DNA of 64,000 nt. Origin: Flavobacterium sp. W4I14. GTDB taxonomy: Bacteria; Bacteroidota; Bacteroidia; Sphingobacteriales; Sphingobacteriaceae. Positions 37,267 to 46,927 of this stretch are shown here, one piece after another. Every line of letters starts with the position of its first letter. Within the stretch, counting starts at the first letter, position 1. Made by a program: the position numbers and the translations under genes. The stretch lies in NCBI GenBank assembly GCA_030817875.1, contig JAUSZU010000001.1, positions 1,798,001 through 1,862,000 on the forward strand, given 5' to 3'. Under the pieces are notes generated by a model. The model was not told where the DNA came from and did no database searches. It was given only the letters and a program-made list of their open reading frames with translations.

Positions 37267-38454
37267 ATGAATGCTGATAACATTACCCTATCTAAACGCA
37301 TTTTATCTATTGATATACTCCGCGGATTAGTGATGATCATTATGGCATTGGACCATACGAGAGATTTCTTTCATATTGGCGCCATGACCAGCGATCCGCT
37401 AAATCCAGATACCGCTACAGGAATGTTATTTTTCACCCGTTGGATTACGCATTTCTGCGCACCAACCTTTGTTTTCTTATCAGGATTATCTGCTTATTTA
37501 TCGGCACAGAACAAAACGGCAGCTCAGGCGAGTTCATTTTTGTTAAAACGGGGTTTATGGTTAATACTGATAGAAATTATGGTAATCACATTCGGATTAA
37601 CCTTTAATCCAACCTATAATTTTATTATTCTTCAGGTGATCTGGGCTATAGGAACCAGTATGATATTCCTCGGATTGGCGAGTCGCATTTCTTATAAAAC
37701 TGTACTGATAACCGGCCTGATATTGGTTTTTGGGCATAATCTTTTCAATTTATTCCCTGCACTAGCAGATTCAAATGGTGGCTTGATCTTAAAAATATTT
37801 TTCACCGCATCAGGAACCGTTGTGCCGCTTTCTGCCAATCATTTTGTCGGTGTATTTTATGCCATCCTCCCATGGACGGGTGTGATGTTTGTGGGTTATG
37901 GAATTGGGGCCTGGTATAAAAAAGATTACGCTGCCGACCGCCGACAACGTAATTTACTAATTGTAGGTCTGCTCACTATCTTTGTGTTTATCTCTTTGAG
38001 ATTGATCAATATATATGGCGATCCCGTTCCGCGAAAAGAACATCACGATTTCTTTAAGAACCTGCTGGCTTTTTTTAACGTGAACAAATATCCGCCATCT
38101 TTACAATATATCGCGATGACTTTAGGTCCGTCCATGTTATTTTTGGCTTTCACCGAAAACCTGAGCAACTGGTTTACCAGGATAACTTCTGTATATGGTG
38201 CCGTCCCTTTCTTCTATTATGTACTGCACTTTTATCTGTTACACACCCTCTTAATTGTGGTGTTTTTTGCCACAGGGCACAGTACCAACGAAATTGTACA
38301 GGTACCATTTTGGTTTAGGCCTACAGCCTTTGGCTTTGGTTTACCAATAGTGTATTTAATATGGCTTTGTGTAGTCGCCGCTTTGTATCTGCCTTGCAGG
38401 TGGTTTAAACGATATAAGGAAACACACCGGCAATGGTGGTTAAGGTATGTTTAA
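37267..38454 (+). CDS. DUF1624/HGSNAT-like membrane acyltransferase homologue
   Basis: A 395-aa protein with about ten hydrophobic segments. It opens with RILSIDILRGLVMIIMALDHTRDFFH, the conserved opening of the DUF1624 / heparan-alpha-glucosaminide N-acetyltransferase family. The His in ALDHTRD is conserved in the human enzyme's active-site segment. The bacterial members' substrates are unknown; transmembrane transfer of acetyl groups to a sugar is a reasonable guess given the glycosidase surroundings. Confidence 0.85.
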   Translation: MNADNITLSKRILSIDILRGLVMIIMALDHTRDFFHIGAMTSDPLNPDTATGMLFFTRWITHFCAPTFVFLSGLSAYLSAQNKTAAQASSFLLKRGLWLILIEIMVITFGLTFNPTYNFIILQVIWAIGTSMIFLGLASRISYKTVLITGLILVFGHNLFNLFPALADSNGGLILKIFFTASGTVVPLSANHFVGVFYAILPWTGVMFVGYGIGAWYKKDYAADRRQRNLLIVGLLTIFVFISLRLINIYGDPVPRKEHHDFFKNLLAFFNVNKYPPSLQYIAMTLGPSMLFLAFTENLSNWFTRITSVYGAVPFFYYVLHFYLLHTLLIVVFFATGHSTNEIVQVPFWFRPTAFGFGLPIVYLIWLCVVAALYLPCRWFKRYKETHRQWWLRYV

Positions 38455-38496
38455 AACAAAGAGGGTGTTATAAAGGCGCATCACCTCAGACGCTGT

Positions 38497-38560
38497 CATG
38501 TTGTCCAAAGGACTCCTACGGAGCGCCTCCCGATGAAAATCGGGACAAGTCGTCGAAACA
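38497..38560. repeat. Repeat family D (copy 1)
   Basis: Contains TTGTCCAAAGGACTCCTACG and an internal hairpin CCCGATGAAAATCGGG. The inverse complement of its first part is found again at 57686-57722. Confidence 0.6.
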
Positions 38561-38621
38561 CCTTAAAGTGTATTTAAACGGCCCCGTCGACTGGTTACCA
38601 TTGACAGGCCTAACAGCGTGT

Positions 38622-38690
38622 CGTCTTTCCCGCGCAGGCGGGAAACTTAAAGCGCTTGCATTACGATTCCCAATCAAGTTGGGAATGACG
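38622..38690. repeat. Palindromic repeat, family B (copy 1)
   Basis: CGTCTTTCCCGCGCAGGCGG on the left and CAATCAAGTTGGGAATGACG on the right. Related copies occur at 39873-39942 and 44133-44224. Confidence 0.75.
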
Positions 38691-38751
38691 AACCGCCAAA
38701 ACCTGTCGTCAACCTCTCAAGATGGAAAATATTATGATACAACTTCTTTGT

Positions 38752-39357
38752 TTAGCCTTTTTTCCATTTTATTCCACAGCCAACAGCTTTAGTTGATGCA
38801 ATTGCAGGTTTTTTACCGATGGATAATTCGTTAACTGCATTTTTAACATACTCCACTTTTGTACTGTTTGCTTCTTCCGGATCGTTATCTATGGCACCAA
38901 TGTACTCAACCACATTTCCTTTGTCGGTTTTGTTCAGCACAAAAACATGGGGTGTCCTGGTAGCGCCAAATTGTTTGGTTACCACATGGTTGGGATCTAA
39001 CAGATAAGGGAAATTGAATTTCTTTTCTGAGGCCAGTGCCTGCATTTTTTGGAAACTTTCATCCGGAACGGCTGTAGCATCGTTTGGATTAATGGCCACA
39101 ACTGGATAACCTTTTGCAGCATAAGTTTCGTTTAAGGCAGAGATGCGCTCCTGATAAGCTTTTGCCACGGGACAGGTATTACAGGTAAAAACTACAATAT
39201 ACCCTTTTGCACCCTTGTAATCGGCCAAGGCAACCATCTTGTTGTTTACGTTTTTCAGCGAGAAATCTTTTACTACATCGCCCTCTTTATAACCTTCAGT
39301 CTGGGCAAATGCGAATCCTGAAATCAGCATAAAAGCCATTAAAATCAATCTTTTCAT
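38752..39357 (-). CDS. Secreted thioredoxin-fold (AhpC/TSA-type) protein
   Basis: A 201-aa protein with a signal peptide ending at FAFAQ. The thioredoxin-fold core includes DFSLKNVNNKMVALADYKG, VVFTCNTCPVAKAYQ with a CxxC pair, and LLDPNHVVTKQFGATRTPHVF with the cis-Pro. Probably a periplasmic thiol-disulfide reductase or peroxiredoxin-like protein. It is 6 bp from the next TlpA-like gene on the same strand, so they form a two-gene operon. Confidence 0.9.
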   Translation of the reverse strand: MKRLILMAFMLISGFAFAQTEGYKEGDVVKDFSLKNVNNKMVALADYKGAKGYIVVFTCNTCPVAKAYQERISALNETYAAKGYPVVAINPNDATAVPDESFQKMQALASEKKFNFPYLLDPNHVVTKQFGATRTPHVFVLNKTDKGNVVEYIGAIDNDPEEANSTKVEYVKNAVNELSIGKKPAIASTKAVGCGIKWKKG

Positions 39358-39363
39358 AAGGAT

Positions 39364-39831
39364 CTATTTTAAGTTTAACAAAGTATTTTTCAGTTCAGTT
39401 TCAGTAAATTCCTTCTCATAAAAACGTCTGGCTTTCTTGTTTACAAATAATGTAGCAGGAATAGCACCCGACCATTTTTTGTCTATCCGCTCAATATACT
39501 GTTGCTGATCGGGTTCGTTTAAAAGAAATACTTCGGCATTAATTTTATTGTTCAACACAAATGGAATCACTTCCTTTTGCAATTTTGACTTGAAATCCAA
39601 ACTCACCAAAAGCACCTTGACTGGCTTTTTTAAATTGGCTAAACGTAATTTCTCGAAATTCGGCAACTCGGCCACACATGGCGAACACCAGGTAGCCCAG
39701 AAATTGATTACATAAGTCGTATCATTTCCATTGGCAATGCGTTTATCCAACTCATTCAATTTGAGCAACCTTACCTGCGCTGTAGCGCAATAAGTAATTA
39801 AAGATAAGCAGATTATGAAAAATACACGCAT
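39364..39831 (-). CDS. TlpA-like thioredoxin-family protein
   Basis: A 155-aa protein with a signal peptide (MRVFFIICLSLITYCATAQ). The WATWCSPCVAELPNFEKLR active site has the CxxC motif, and GAIPATLFVN holds the cis-Pro. It is a likely periplasmic disulfide reductase. The open frame continues upstream to 39906, but that extension is translated palindromic repeat (39873-39942) and lacks a signal peptide, so the ATG at 39831 is chosen. Confidence 0.92.
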   Translation of the reverse strand: MRVFFIICLSLITYCATAQVRLLKLNELDKRIANGNDTTYVINFWATWCSPCVAELPNFEKLRLANLKKPVKVLLVSLDFKSKLQKEVIPFVLNNKINAEVFLLNEPDQQQYIERIDKKWSGAIPATLFVNKKARRFYEKEFTETELKNTLLNLK

Positions 39832-39872
39832 AAATGAATAACGAAAAATGATAAAGTTTGTTTTAAAGCACT

Positions 39873-39942
39873 CGTCATTCCCGCGCAGGCGGGAATCGTA
39901 ATGCAAGAAGCTATAAGATTCCCAATCAAGTTGGGAATGACG
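39873..39942. repeat. Palindromic repeat, family B (copy 2)
   Basis: CGTCATTCCCGCGCAGGCGG then GGAATC, with the closing arm GATTCCCAATCAAGTTGGGA then ATGACG. Two nested small hairpins, CCCGC..GCGGG and CCCAA..TTGGG, sit within the outer CGTCATTC/GAATGACG arms. Confidence 0.8.
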
Positions 39943-39993
39943 AATCTCCTATAATATTGTCTTAGAAATAAACGTCCGAAATGACGATTGGAT

Positions 39994-40491
39994 TTAATTC
40001 ACCGATCCCGATTTAACCAATACTCGTTGATAAGCAGGGAGTGTTAAATCATCAACAATCACACCTCTGGTCGTGCTTGCATGCACGAAAAAACCATTGT
40101 TGAGGTATACGCCTACATGATCTACATCATTGCCGCCAAAAGAGAAAAACACCAGATCTCCTTCCTTCAAATTATCTATATTTTTACGCTTCACCACATT
40201 GGCTTGCTCGCGTGAAATACGCGGAAGTGTAACCCCATAAATTTCTTTCTCCAATAAAAAGGCAAAGCCAGAACAATCAATACCACCTTTATCTAAACCT
40301 CCGAAACGGTATTTTACACCTGTCCAATCGGTAATGAAACGATAGAGTGGTTTGCTCTGTAAATTTGCCATTGCATCTGCCGCTTTCGAAGCCTTTGTAT
40401 CACTTTTAATGGTGTATTTTCTTGTTCCGCAAGAAGTTATTATAATTGAGAGAACTAAAATTAAAGAAAAAGAATATTTAATTTTTATCAT
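39994..40491 (-). CDS. NlpC/P60-family cell-wall peptidase lipoprotein
   Basis: A 165-aa lipoprotein (lipobox IITSC, Cys21) with an NlpC/P60 papain-like domain. Catalytic Cys73 is in GIDCSGF, His125 in DHVGVYL and a third polar residue, His137, in FFVHAS. These enzymes cleave D-Glu-mesoDAP type bonds in peptidoglycan peptides. It is encoded upstream-adjacent to nothing functionally related; mutS follows 78 bp upstream on the same strand. Confidence 0.93.
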   Translation of the reverse strand: MIKIKYSFSLILVLSIIITSCGTRKYTIKSDTKASKAADAMANLQSKPLYRFITDWTGVKYRFGGLDKGGIDCSGFAFLLEKEIYGVTLPRISREQANVVKRKNIDNLKEGDLVFFSFGGNDVDHVGVYLNNGFFVHASTTRGVIVDDLTLPAYQRVLVKSGSVN

Positions 40492-40569
40492 AATTTTTAA
40501 TTCTTTTGATCACACATTCACACAGATATTTGCAATACTAACATCTGTGTTCATCCTTTTTATCTGTGG

Positions 40570-43182
40570 TTAATTTTTTATTAATCGCTGTATTTCGTCC
40601 AGTTTCAATAAAGCTTCAACAGGTGTTAATGCGTTTACATCCAGATTATTCAATGTATCACGGATTTTCACCAGAACAGGATCATCAATAGCAAACATCT
40701 GCAACTGATAAGCCTGGTTCTGCACTTTTTTAATGCTATCTTTTATACTTTGACCTTCTGTTCGGTCTATTTCCAGTTTTTTCAATATCTCGTTAGCACG
40801 ACCAATTAATTTTGTCGGCATACCGGCCATTTTAGCCACGTGTATACCAAAACTATGTTCGCTACCACCAGGAACGAGTTTCCGTAAAAAGATTACCTTA
40901 TTGGTCATTTCTTTTACCGATACATTAAAGTTTTTGATGCGCGACATGGTATTGGCCAATTCATTTAACTCATGGTAGTGGGTAGCAAATAAGGTTTTTG
41001 GTCTGGCAGTTGGATGTTGATGCAAAAACTCGGCTATGGCCCAGGCGATTGAAATACCATCGTAGGTACTTGTTCCGCGGCCAATCTCATCGAGTAAGAT
41101 TAAACTGTCATCCGAAATGTTGTTCAGGATACTGGCCGTTTCATTCATTTCGACCATAAACGTACTTTCTCCTGAAGAAATATTGTCAGATGCGCCTACC
41201 CGGGTAAAAATCTTATCTACGATACCTACTTCAGCATCTTTAGCAGGAACGAACGAACCCATTTGTGCCATCAGTACAATCAGTGCAGTTTGCCTTAAAA
41301 TGGCCGATTTACCCGCCATATTGGGACCGGTAATCATAATAATCTGCTGACTTTCCGTGTCGAGATATACATCATTGGTAATGTATTCTTCTCCAACAGG
41401 CAGTTGTTTCTCAATTACCGGGTGGCGGCCACCTTTAATATCAAGCACTTTATTTTCGGTAACTTTTGGCTTGTTATAATGGTTTTTGGCCGCTAACTGT
41501 GCAAAACACAATAAACAATCAAGCTGCGCAATTAAAAACGAATCAAGTTGGATCGGTTTGATGTAACTGGCTGTTTCGTACATCAGTTCGTTGTACAAAC
41601 GGATTTCGATAGCCTGTATCTTCTCTTCCGCACCCAAAATCTGATCTTCGTATTCTTTAAGCTCCGGTGTAATGTACCGTTCGGCATTTACCAGTGTTTG
41701 TTTACGGATCCAGCCCGTTGGTACTTTATCTTTATGGGTATGGGTAACTTCTAAATAATAACCAAAAACGTTATTAAAGGCAATTTTTAACGATGGTATT
41801 CCCGTTGCCTCTGCTTCGCGTTTTTGTATCTGAACCAGATAATCTTTACCGCCAAAGGCTATTTTACGCAAGCGGTCTAAATCTTCGTCAATACCATCAG
41901 CAATTACATTTCCTTTAATCAGCAAAGCTGGTGGTTCGGGTTGTAATTCCCTTTCAATTCTCTCCCGAATGGCCAAACACGGATTTAGCTGATCTGCAAT
42001 TTTAATCAGGAAAGGGTTTTTAGAATCGGCAGCCAGTTTTTTAACCGCCTCAATATGGTAAAGTGCACGTTTTAAAGCAACCAATTCTCTTGGACCAACG
42101 CGTTGAAGGCCGACTTTAGAAATGAGTCGTTCTAAATCGCCAATCTGTTTAATGTTATTTAAAAATTCGCCTTGTAATTCTTCATGTTTTACAAAATACT
42201 CCACCATTCCAAGTCGCTCCTGGATTGGTTTCAATTCTTTTAATGGCATAATAATCCACTTCTGCAACAAACGTGCACCCATTGGCGTACAGGTATGATC
42301 CAAAATATCGAACAAGGTTACGGCATTGTCGTTAGGCGAATTCACCAATTCCAGGTTACGGATGGTGAAACGGTCTAACCACATGTAACGGTCTTCCTCA
42401 ATGCGGCCGATCGAGCTGATGTGTTGTAGATTACGGTGCTCCGTTTCGCCCAAATAGTGTAGAATAACACCGGCAGCAACAATTCCACTCTGCAAACGCT
42501 CTACACCAAAACCTTTTAACGAAGAAACCTCAAAGTGTTTCATCAGCGTTTCGTTTCCGAAATCAGTGGTAAAAGGCCATTCGTCTAAGCCAAAAGTGTA
42601 AAAACGATCGCCGAAGTGCTCGGTAAATGCCTGTCGTTTCGATTTCTGAAAAATAACTTCTGTTGGCTTAAAGCCCTGCAAAAGTTTATCAATATAATCA
42701 CTATTGCCTTGTGCAATTAGAAATTCACCTGTCGATATATCTAAAAATGAAACGCCCAGTTGTGTTTTATCAAAGAAAACACAGGCAAGGAAATTGTTCG
42801 ATTTTTGGTTTACAATATTATCACCGTAAGCTACTCCTGGCGTAACCAATTCTGTTACACCACGTTTAACAATGGTTTTTGTGGTTTTAGGGTCTTCCAG
42901 CTGATCGCAAATGGCTACGCGCTGTCCTGCCCGCACCAGTTTGGACAAATAATTATCTAATGAGTGATGCGGAAAACCAGCCAGTTCTAAAGCACCGCCA
43001 TTAGGCCCGGTACCTCTTCTGGTTAATACGATGCCTAATATCTGTGCCGTTTTAATGGCATCTTCGCCAAAGGTTTCATAAAAATCGCCAACCCTAAATA
43101 GTAAAAGTGCGCCCGGATACTTCGCTTTAATTGCGTTGTATTGCTGCATTAACGGGGTTTCTTTATTCGTGTCTTTAGCCAA
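40570..43182 (-). CDS. mutS: DNA mismatch repair protein MutS
   Basis: An 870-aa protein of normal MutS length. The N-terminal mismatch-reading Phe-x-Glu is in [13 protein letters not shown]. The connector, lever and clamp domains follow ([19 protein letters not shown]). The ATPase has Walker [25 protein letters not shown] for Walker B and the signature region, and [11 protein letters not shown]. It recognises mismatches and recruits MutL. Nothing is missing. Confidence 0.98.
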   Translation of the reverse strand: MAKDTNKETPLMQQYNAIKAKYPGALLLFRVGDFYETFGEDAIKTAQILGIVLTRRGTGPNGGALELAGFPHHSLDNYLSKLVRAGQRVAICDQLEDPKTTKTIVKRGVTELVTPGVAYGDNIVNQKSNNFLACVFFDKTQLGVSFLDISTGEFLIAQGNSDYIDKLLQGFKPTEVIFQKSKRQAFTEHFGDRFYTFGLDEWPFTTDFGNETLMKHFEVSSLKGFGVERLQSGIVAAGVILHYLGETEHRNLQHISSIGRIEEDRYMWLDRFTIRNLELVNSPNDNAVTLFDILDHTCTPMGARLLQKWIIMPLKELKPIQERLGMVEYFVKHEELQGEFLNNIKQIGDLERLISKVGLQRVGPRELVALKRALYHIEAVKKLAADSKNPFLIKIADQLNPCLAIRERIERELQPEPPALLIKGNVIADGIDEDLDRLRKIAFGGKDYLVQIQKREAEATGIPSLKIAFNNVFGYYLEVTHTHKDKVPTGWIRKQTLVNAERYITPELKEYEDQILGAEEKIQAIEIRLYNELMYETASYIKPIQLDSFLIAQLDCLLCFAQLAAKNHYNKPKVTENKVLDIKGGRHPVIEKQLPVGEEYITNDVYLDTESQQIIMITGPNMAGKSAILRQTALIVLMAQMGSFVPAKDAEVGIVDKIFTRVGASDNISSGESTFMVEMNETASILNNISDDSLILLDEIGRGTSTYDGISIAWAIAEFLHQHPTARPKTLFATHYHELNELANTMSRIKNFNVSVKEMTNKVIFLRKLVPGGSEHSFGIHVAKMAGMPTKLIGRANEILKKLEIDRTEGQSIKDSIKKVQNQAYQLQMFAIDDPVLVKIRDTLNNLDVNALTPVEALLKLDEIQRLIKN

Positions 43183-43801
43183 AACTGAAATTAATTTACA
43201 AAAGCCATAAAGATAACACGAATAAGCATTTTACAGCTGTTTTGTTGAAAAGTTAAAAGATTGTTAGTTTGTTTAACAGGTTAAATGTTTAAATCTGTTA
43301 TTTGAGAGGCCTCAGTTAACCAGTTATTACAATTTAAACAATTAGCCATCATTTGGAAATGAAGGGTTCTGTGTGTTTCGGGTCATACAGTTCTGTTATC
43401 CGCTTTACTTCGTTACACTCGTGTTCGCTCCTACCAGGTTTAAGTACAATGGTCTGTTCTAACCCAGTTGTATAATAGTTTTCCTTTTTTAACAGTTAAC
43501 CGTTTTATACAGTTTAAACAGTTAACCATTATTTGGAAATGAAGGGTTCTGTACATTTAGGGGGCTGTGGCCCTGCTTTTTGCTTGTAGTCCCTTTTTTC
43601 AATCGGGAGCTACAGCTTCAATCAGGTTTATGAACAAGGGTCTGATTTAACCCAGCTTCATCATAGTTCTCTTTCTTCAATAGTTCACCAGTTATACAAT
43701 TTAAACAGTTAACCACCATTTTTCGACAATTAACCATTATTCAAAAACGTTTCTCGCAGTTGTGTGTTACATTTATATAAATTTAACTTAATACCTTAAT
43801 T
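43183..43801. repeat. ~172-bp tandem direct repeat (two copies plus a partial third)
   Basis: No gene. ATTTGGAAATGAAGGGTTCT occurs at about 43351 and again near 43533, each preceded by TTTAAACA-TTA-CCAT and followed after ~100 bp by GGTCTG..TAACCCAG and AACAGTTAACC-like blocks. A third start of the unit (CAATTTAAACAGTTAACCAC) appears near 43695. The middle part of each unit is different. Confidence 0.65.
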
Positions 43802-44116
43802 ATGACGATCCAATTGAATACCGACAAAAACTTAACCATACACCAGGAATACGACGAAAAAATCCAGACACAGTTAAATGAAGGCTTGAGCAGATACAGC
43901 GATCTAATTACGCGCTTAGAAGTTCATTTATCAGATGAGAACGGCAGTAAGGAGGGCTTAGATGATAAAAGATGTTTATTAGAGGCCAGAATAACCGGAA
44001 AAGAACCTATAGCCGTTACCAATATGGGCAACACCTATGATTTGGCTATTACGGGTGCTTTAACAAAATTAAAAAGTACACTCGAAAAAGTGGCAGGAAA
44101 GATGAAAGCACATTAA
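43802..44116 (+). CDS. HPF/RaiA-like ribosome-associated protein
   Basis: A 104-aa protein resembling the short hibernation-promoting-factor / sigma-54 modulation family: an N-terminal beta strand, HQEYDEKIQTQLNEGLSRYS, VHLSDENG, CLLEARITGKEPIAV and LAITGALTKLKSTLEKV. It has no C-terminal dimerisation domain, so it would be a short-type factor. The similarity is moderate and the role at the ribosome is inferred. Confidence 0.75.
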   Translation: MTIQLNTDKNLTIHQEYDEKIQTQLNEGLSRYSDLITRLEVHLSDENGSKEGLDDKRCLLEARITGKEPIAVTNMGNTYDLAITGALTKLKSTLEKVAGKMKAH

Positions 44117-44132
44117 ATTTATTTAGCGCAGT

Positions 44133-44224
44133 CGTCATTCCCGCGTAGGCGGGAATCTTAAAGCAGTCATAGCAATGCATTAAGATTCCCAATCAACCCG
44201 ATAGCTATCGGGTTGGGAATGACG
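44133..44224. repeat. Palindromic repeat, family B (copy 3)
   Basis: CGTCATTCCCGCGTAGGCGG, spacer, then CAACCCGATAGCTATCGGGT and TGGGAATGACG. It contains an extra perfect hairpin, CCCGATAGCTATCGGG, missing from the other copies. It lies between convergent genes. Confidence 0.8.
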
Positions 44225-44231
44225 ATTTTAT

Positions 44232-44972
44232 TTATATACTTACTTTTTCCAATTCTTCAATATATCCCAAAAATAGGTTTAGCGCTTTCTTTCTATCATC
44301 GTTAACCTCAAATTGAAGTTTGTGATACAGGTAATCTTCCAGGTCGAAATTCGGCACTTCAGGTAATTCCTGTAAAACATTTTTTCTATGTGCTAAACCA
44401 AATTTTAAAGCAGCATTAAATTCAGCCTTAAATTCTTGCGAGATTTCTTTATTGGCCACCCAGGCAGCATACATAAATGGTAATCCGGTAAAGTTTTTCC
44501 ACTCTTCACCCATATCGTAAGCGTAAGCGAAGTCTTCTTTTTTACCAAAGGTCCTATCGCCGATTAAAACAAATGCATCTGTTTTTGCAGCAGGGTCTGT
44601 AGTAAACTCCACTTCTTTTTTCCAGTGGAACTTCAGCAATACTTTGGCTAAATTATTCGATGTACGCGAGTGGGTATCCAATCTTACCGTTTTAATCTCC
44701 TGGGCGGGAACTTCACTAAAAATGAATACAGAATTTACACCTCCATCACTACCAATACAATAATCGGCTACAATATTGGCATTTGGAACCAAAGGAATGG
44801 CTGCTACGGGCATTAAACCGATATCAACCTGACCGTTAATTACTTTAGCTGCGCAATCTGAAGGAATATCTAAACTTAAATCAATCCTATTTATAATGTC
44901 CGAATGTTCTAATCCGTATATAAAAGCTTTGGTATTGGTATAGGCAACGGCCGATATTTTAATCTTATTCAA
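44232..44972 (-). CDS. mqnA: Chorismate dehydratase MqnA (futalosine pathway)
   Basis: A 246-aa periplasmic-binding-protein-fold enzyme: ISAVAYTNTKAFIYGLE, a GQVDIGLMPVAAIPLV segment, YCIGSDGGVNSVFIFS, LDTHSRTSNNLAKVLL and FVLIGDRTF. MqnA removes water from chorismate to give 3-enolpyruvylbenzoate, the first step of menaquinone synthesis by the futalosine route. The mqnE gene lies two genes upstream on the same strand, which supports the assignment. Confidence 0.92.
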   Translation of the reverse strand: MNKIKISAVAYTNTKAFIYGLEHSDIINRIDLSLDIPSDCAAKVINGQVDIGLMPVAAIPLVPNANIVADYCIGSDGGVNSVFIFSEVPAQEIKTVRLDTHSRTSNNLAKVLLKFHWKKEVEFTTDPAAKTDAFVLIGDRTFGKKEDFAYAYDMGEEWKNFTGLPFMYAAWVANKEISQEFKAEFNAALKFGLAHRKNVLQELPEVPNFDLEDYLYHKLQFEVNDDRKKALNLFLGYIEELEKVSI

Positions 44973-45011
44973 GGTGTTATGTTTTGCGCTTCACGTTTGG
45001 CGTTGAGCGAA

Positions 45012-45635
45012 TTATCCAATTACTAAACCGTCTAAATGAACGGCACTATTAAATTCAAGAACAGTAAATTTTCCATCTTCGAAACCCATTTTATAAAGCA
45101 CCGTATTTTGATGTGGAAACTCAGTCATTTCGCTTAGCGGTTTACCTAACAATAAACATAAGAAAACGCGCATTGCTCTACCGTGCATGCAAAGTAAAAC
45201 TGTTTTTTCTTCAGGTCTGCTCATCAAAACTTCCATAGGCTGTTTTAAACGTTCGTAAACATCCTGAACGCTCTCGCCACCCTCGAAATGGGCTGTATAA
45301 TCACCATCCTGCCAGCTCTGTAGCATATCACGAAAAGCATCACGTGCATCTTCTGTATTCGGTTTTCCTTCCCAAACGCCCCAGGCCAATTCGTCTAAAC
45401 CCGAAAGTTTTTCACAGGGTAATCCCGAATCAATAAACTTCTGCACGGTTTGCCAGGTACGTTTTAAATCAGAAGTGTAAATCTTATCAAAAGGGACATT
45501 TTTATAGGTTTGATAAAACGCTTCTGCCTGTGCCCTACCTAAATCATTTAAGTCAGAATTTATACCTCTGCCCTGTACTATGCCTTGTCTGTTAAGTTCC
45601 GTTTCGCCGTGGCGTATAATGTATATTTCCTTCAT
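45012..45635 (-). CDS. Histidine phosphatase (phosphoglycerate mutase family)
   Basis: A 207-aa protein with the phosphohistidine motif IIRHGETELN at the N-terminus, YTSDLKRTWQT, the acid Glu region LDELAWGVWEGKPN and a C-terminal CMHGRAMRVFL with the second His. It is more likely a phosphatase than a glycolytic mutase because it lacks the mutase-specific insertions. It lies between mqnA and mqnE; whether it acts in that pathway is unknown. Confidence 0.92.
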   Translation of the reverse strand: MKEIYIIRHGETELNRQGIVQGRGINSDLNDLGRAQAEAFYQTYKNVPFDKIYTSDLKRTWQTVQKFIDSGLPCEKLSGLDELAWGVWEGKPNTEDARDAFRDMLQSWQDGDYTAHFEGGESVQDVYERLKQPMEVLMSRPEEKTVLLCMHGRAMRVFLCLLLGKPLSEMTEFPHQNTVLYKMGFEDGKFTVLEFNSAVHLDGLVIG

Positions 45636-45636
45636 C

Positions 45637-45739
45637 TAATTAATTATTGAATGAGAGATTTTTGAGTGATTGAATGTCAAATTTAACGCTCAATATCCTC
45701 ATTCACTCATTCTATCATTAAGTCATTCAATCATTAATT
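45637..45739. repeat. Palindromic repeat, family E (copy 2)
   Basis: TTAATTATTGAATGAGAGAT on the left and GTCATTCAATCATTAATTC on the right, with internal GAGTGATTGAATG and CATTCACTCATTC units. It overlaps the stop codon of mqnE. Confidence 0.65.
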
Positions 45740-46927
45740 CACAACGGGTAGCTTATAGTATTGAGGTTTCTTTTCTTCTTCGAAAACTACATGTTCGAAA
45801 TCGGTAACCACATTATATAAAGTATCGCGTTCTATTGCTTTTCTCCCCACTTGTTTAATCAGATTCACCAGCTCTTTGGTGCTCATTGCAGGTGTTTGCT
45901 CTTCAGCACCGGCCATTGAATATATTTTGGTGGTATCATCCAAGGTTCCGTCTATATCATCAACACCATAATTTAAGGATAACTGAGCTGTTTCACGACT
46001 GATCATTGCCCAATAAGCTTTAATATGATCGAAATTGTCCATGTAAATACGAGCGATGGCGTAATTCCTTAAGTCTTCAATCACTGAAGTTTCAGGCACA
46101 TTACTCATCTGGTTATGTTGATTTCTGAATTTTAGCGGAATAAACGTCTGGAAACCACCTGTGCGATCCTGTAATTCGCGTAATTTCTCCATATGATCTA
46201 CCCGGTGCCAATATTTTTCGATATGACCATAAAGCATGGTGGCATTACTGCGCATACCGAGTTTGTGCCATTCTTCATGTATATCTAACCATTGCTGACC
46301 AGTACATTTGTCTTTAGCAATCTGTTCTCTGATTTCAGGGTGAAAAATCTCTGCTCCTCCACCTGGTATTGATTCTAGTCCGGCTTCTTTCATCAAACGC
46401 ATGCCTGTTGCATAATCGATTTTGGCTTTCTTAAAGATATAGTGGTACTCCACAGGCGTTAATGCCTTCACGTGCAAATCAGGGCGATGCTGTTTAATAG
46501 CGGTAAATAAAGCAGAATAAAAGGCCACATCGTATTGAGGAAGTACCCCACCTACAATATGTACTTCGGTTACAGGTTCGCCATCATATTTTTTAACGAT
46601 ATCGAGCATCTGCTCCATGGTTAAGGCCCAGCCTTCCTCTTTTTGTTTAATTAAACGGGAGTAGGAGCAAAATTTGCAGTCGTAAACACAAAGATTGGTA
46701 GGTTCTAAATGGAAGTTCCGGTTGAAATAAGTTTTATCACCGTGTTTTTGTTCGCGGATAAAATTTGCCAGAACACCAAGGTAACCCAGTTCTGCATGTT
46801 CGTACAAGTGAACGCCTTCATCGAAGGTAATTCGTTCTCCCTGAAGGACTTTGTGTGCTATGTTTTGTAATTCAGTTGATAAATTGGTATCAGCTAATAT
46901 TTTTTCAACTTGCTCAGTTGTATTCAT
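45734..46927 (-). CDS. mqnE: Aminodeoxyfutalosine synthase MqnE (radical SAM)
   Basis: A 397-aa radical SAM enzyme. The cluster-binding CVYDCKFC has Cys80, Cys84 and Cys87. VHIVGGVLPQ, LTPVEYHYIFKKA and PGGGAEIFHPEIR match MqnE rather than MqnC. It joins 3-enolpyruvylbenzoate to S-adenosylmethionine to form aminodeoxyfutalosine. The start at MNTTEQ (46927) is chosen because the 34 upstream in-frame codons have no family character. Confidence 0.93.
   Translation of the reverse strand: MNTTEQVEKILADTNLSTELQNIAHKVLQGERITFDEGVHLYEHAELGYLGVLANFIREQKHGDKTYFNRNFHLEPTNLCVYDCKFCSYSRLIKQKEEGWALTMEQMLDIVKKYDGEPVTEVHIVGGVLPQYDVAFYSALFTAIKQHRPDLHVKALTPVEYHYIFKKAKIDYATGMRLMKEAGLESIPGGGAEIFHPEIREQIAKDKCTGQQWLDIHEEWHKLGMRSNATMLYGHIEKYWHRVDHMEKLRELQDRTGGFQTFIPLKFRNQHNQMSNVPETSVIEDLRNYAIARIYMDNFDHIKAYWAMISRETAQLSLNYGVDDIDGTLDDTTKIYSMAGAEEQTPAMSTKELVNLIKQVGRKAIERDTLYNVVTDFEHVVFEEEKKPQYYKLPVVN

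Noticed and set aside
38433..38792. 119-codon plus-strand frame
   Set aside because: It consists almost entirely of repeat families D and B and has no protein character.
39832..39906. 25-codon N-terminal extension of the TlpA-like frame
   Set aside because: It encodes the family B repeat (RLRGNDE) and hides the signal peptide.
43183..43801. Possible CRISPR array because of repeated blocks
   Set aside because: The repeated blocks are about 172 bp apart, only two to three in number, and much longer than CRISPR repeats. No cas gene is present.
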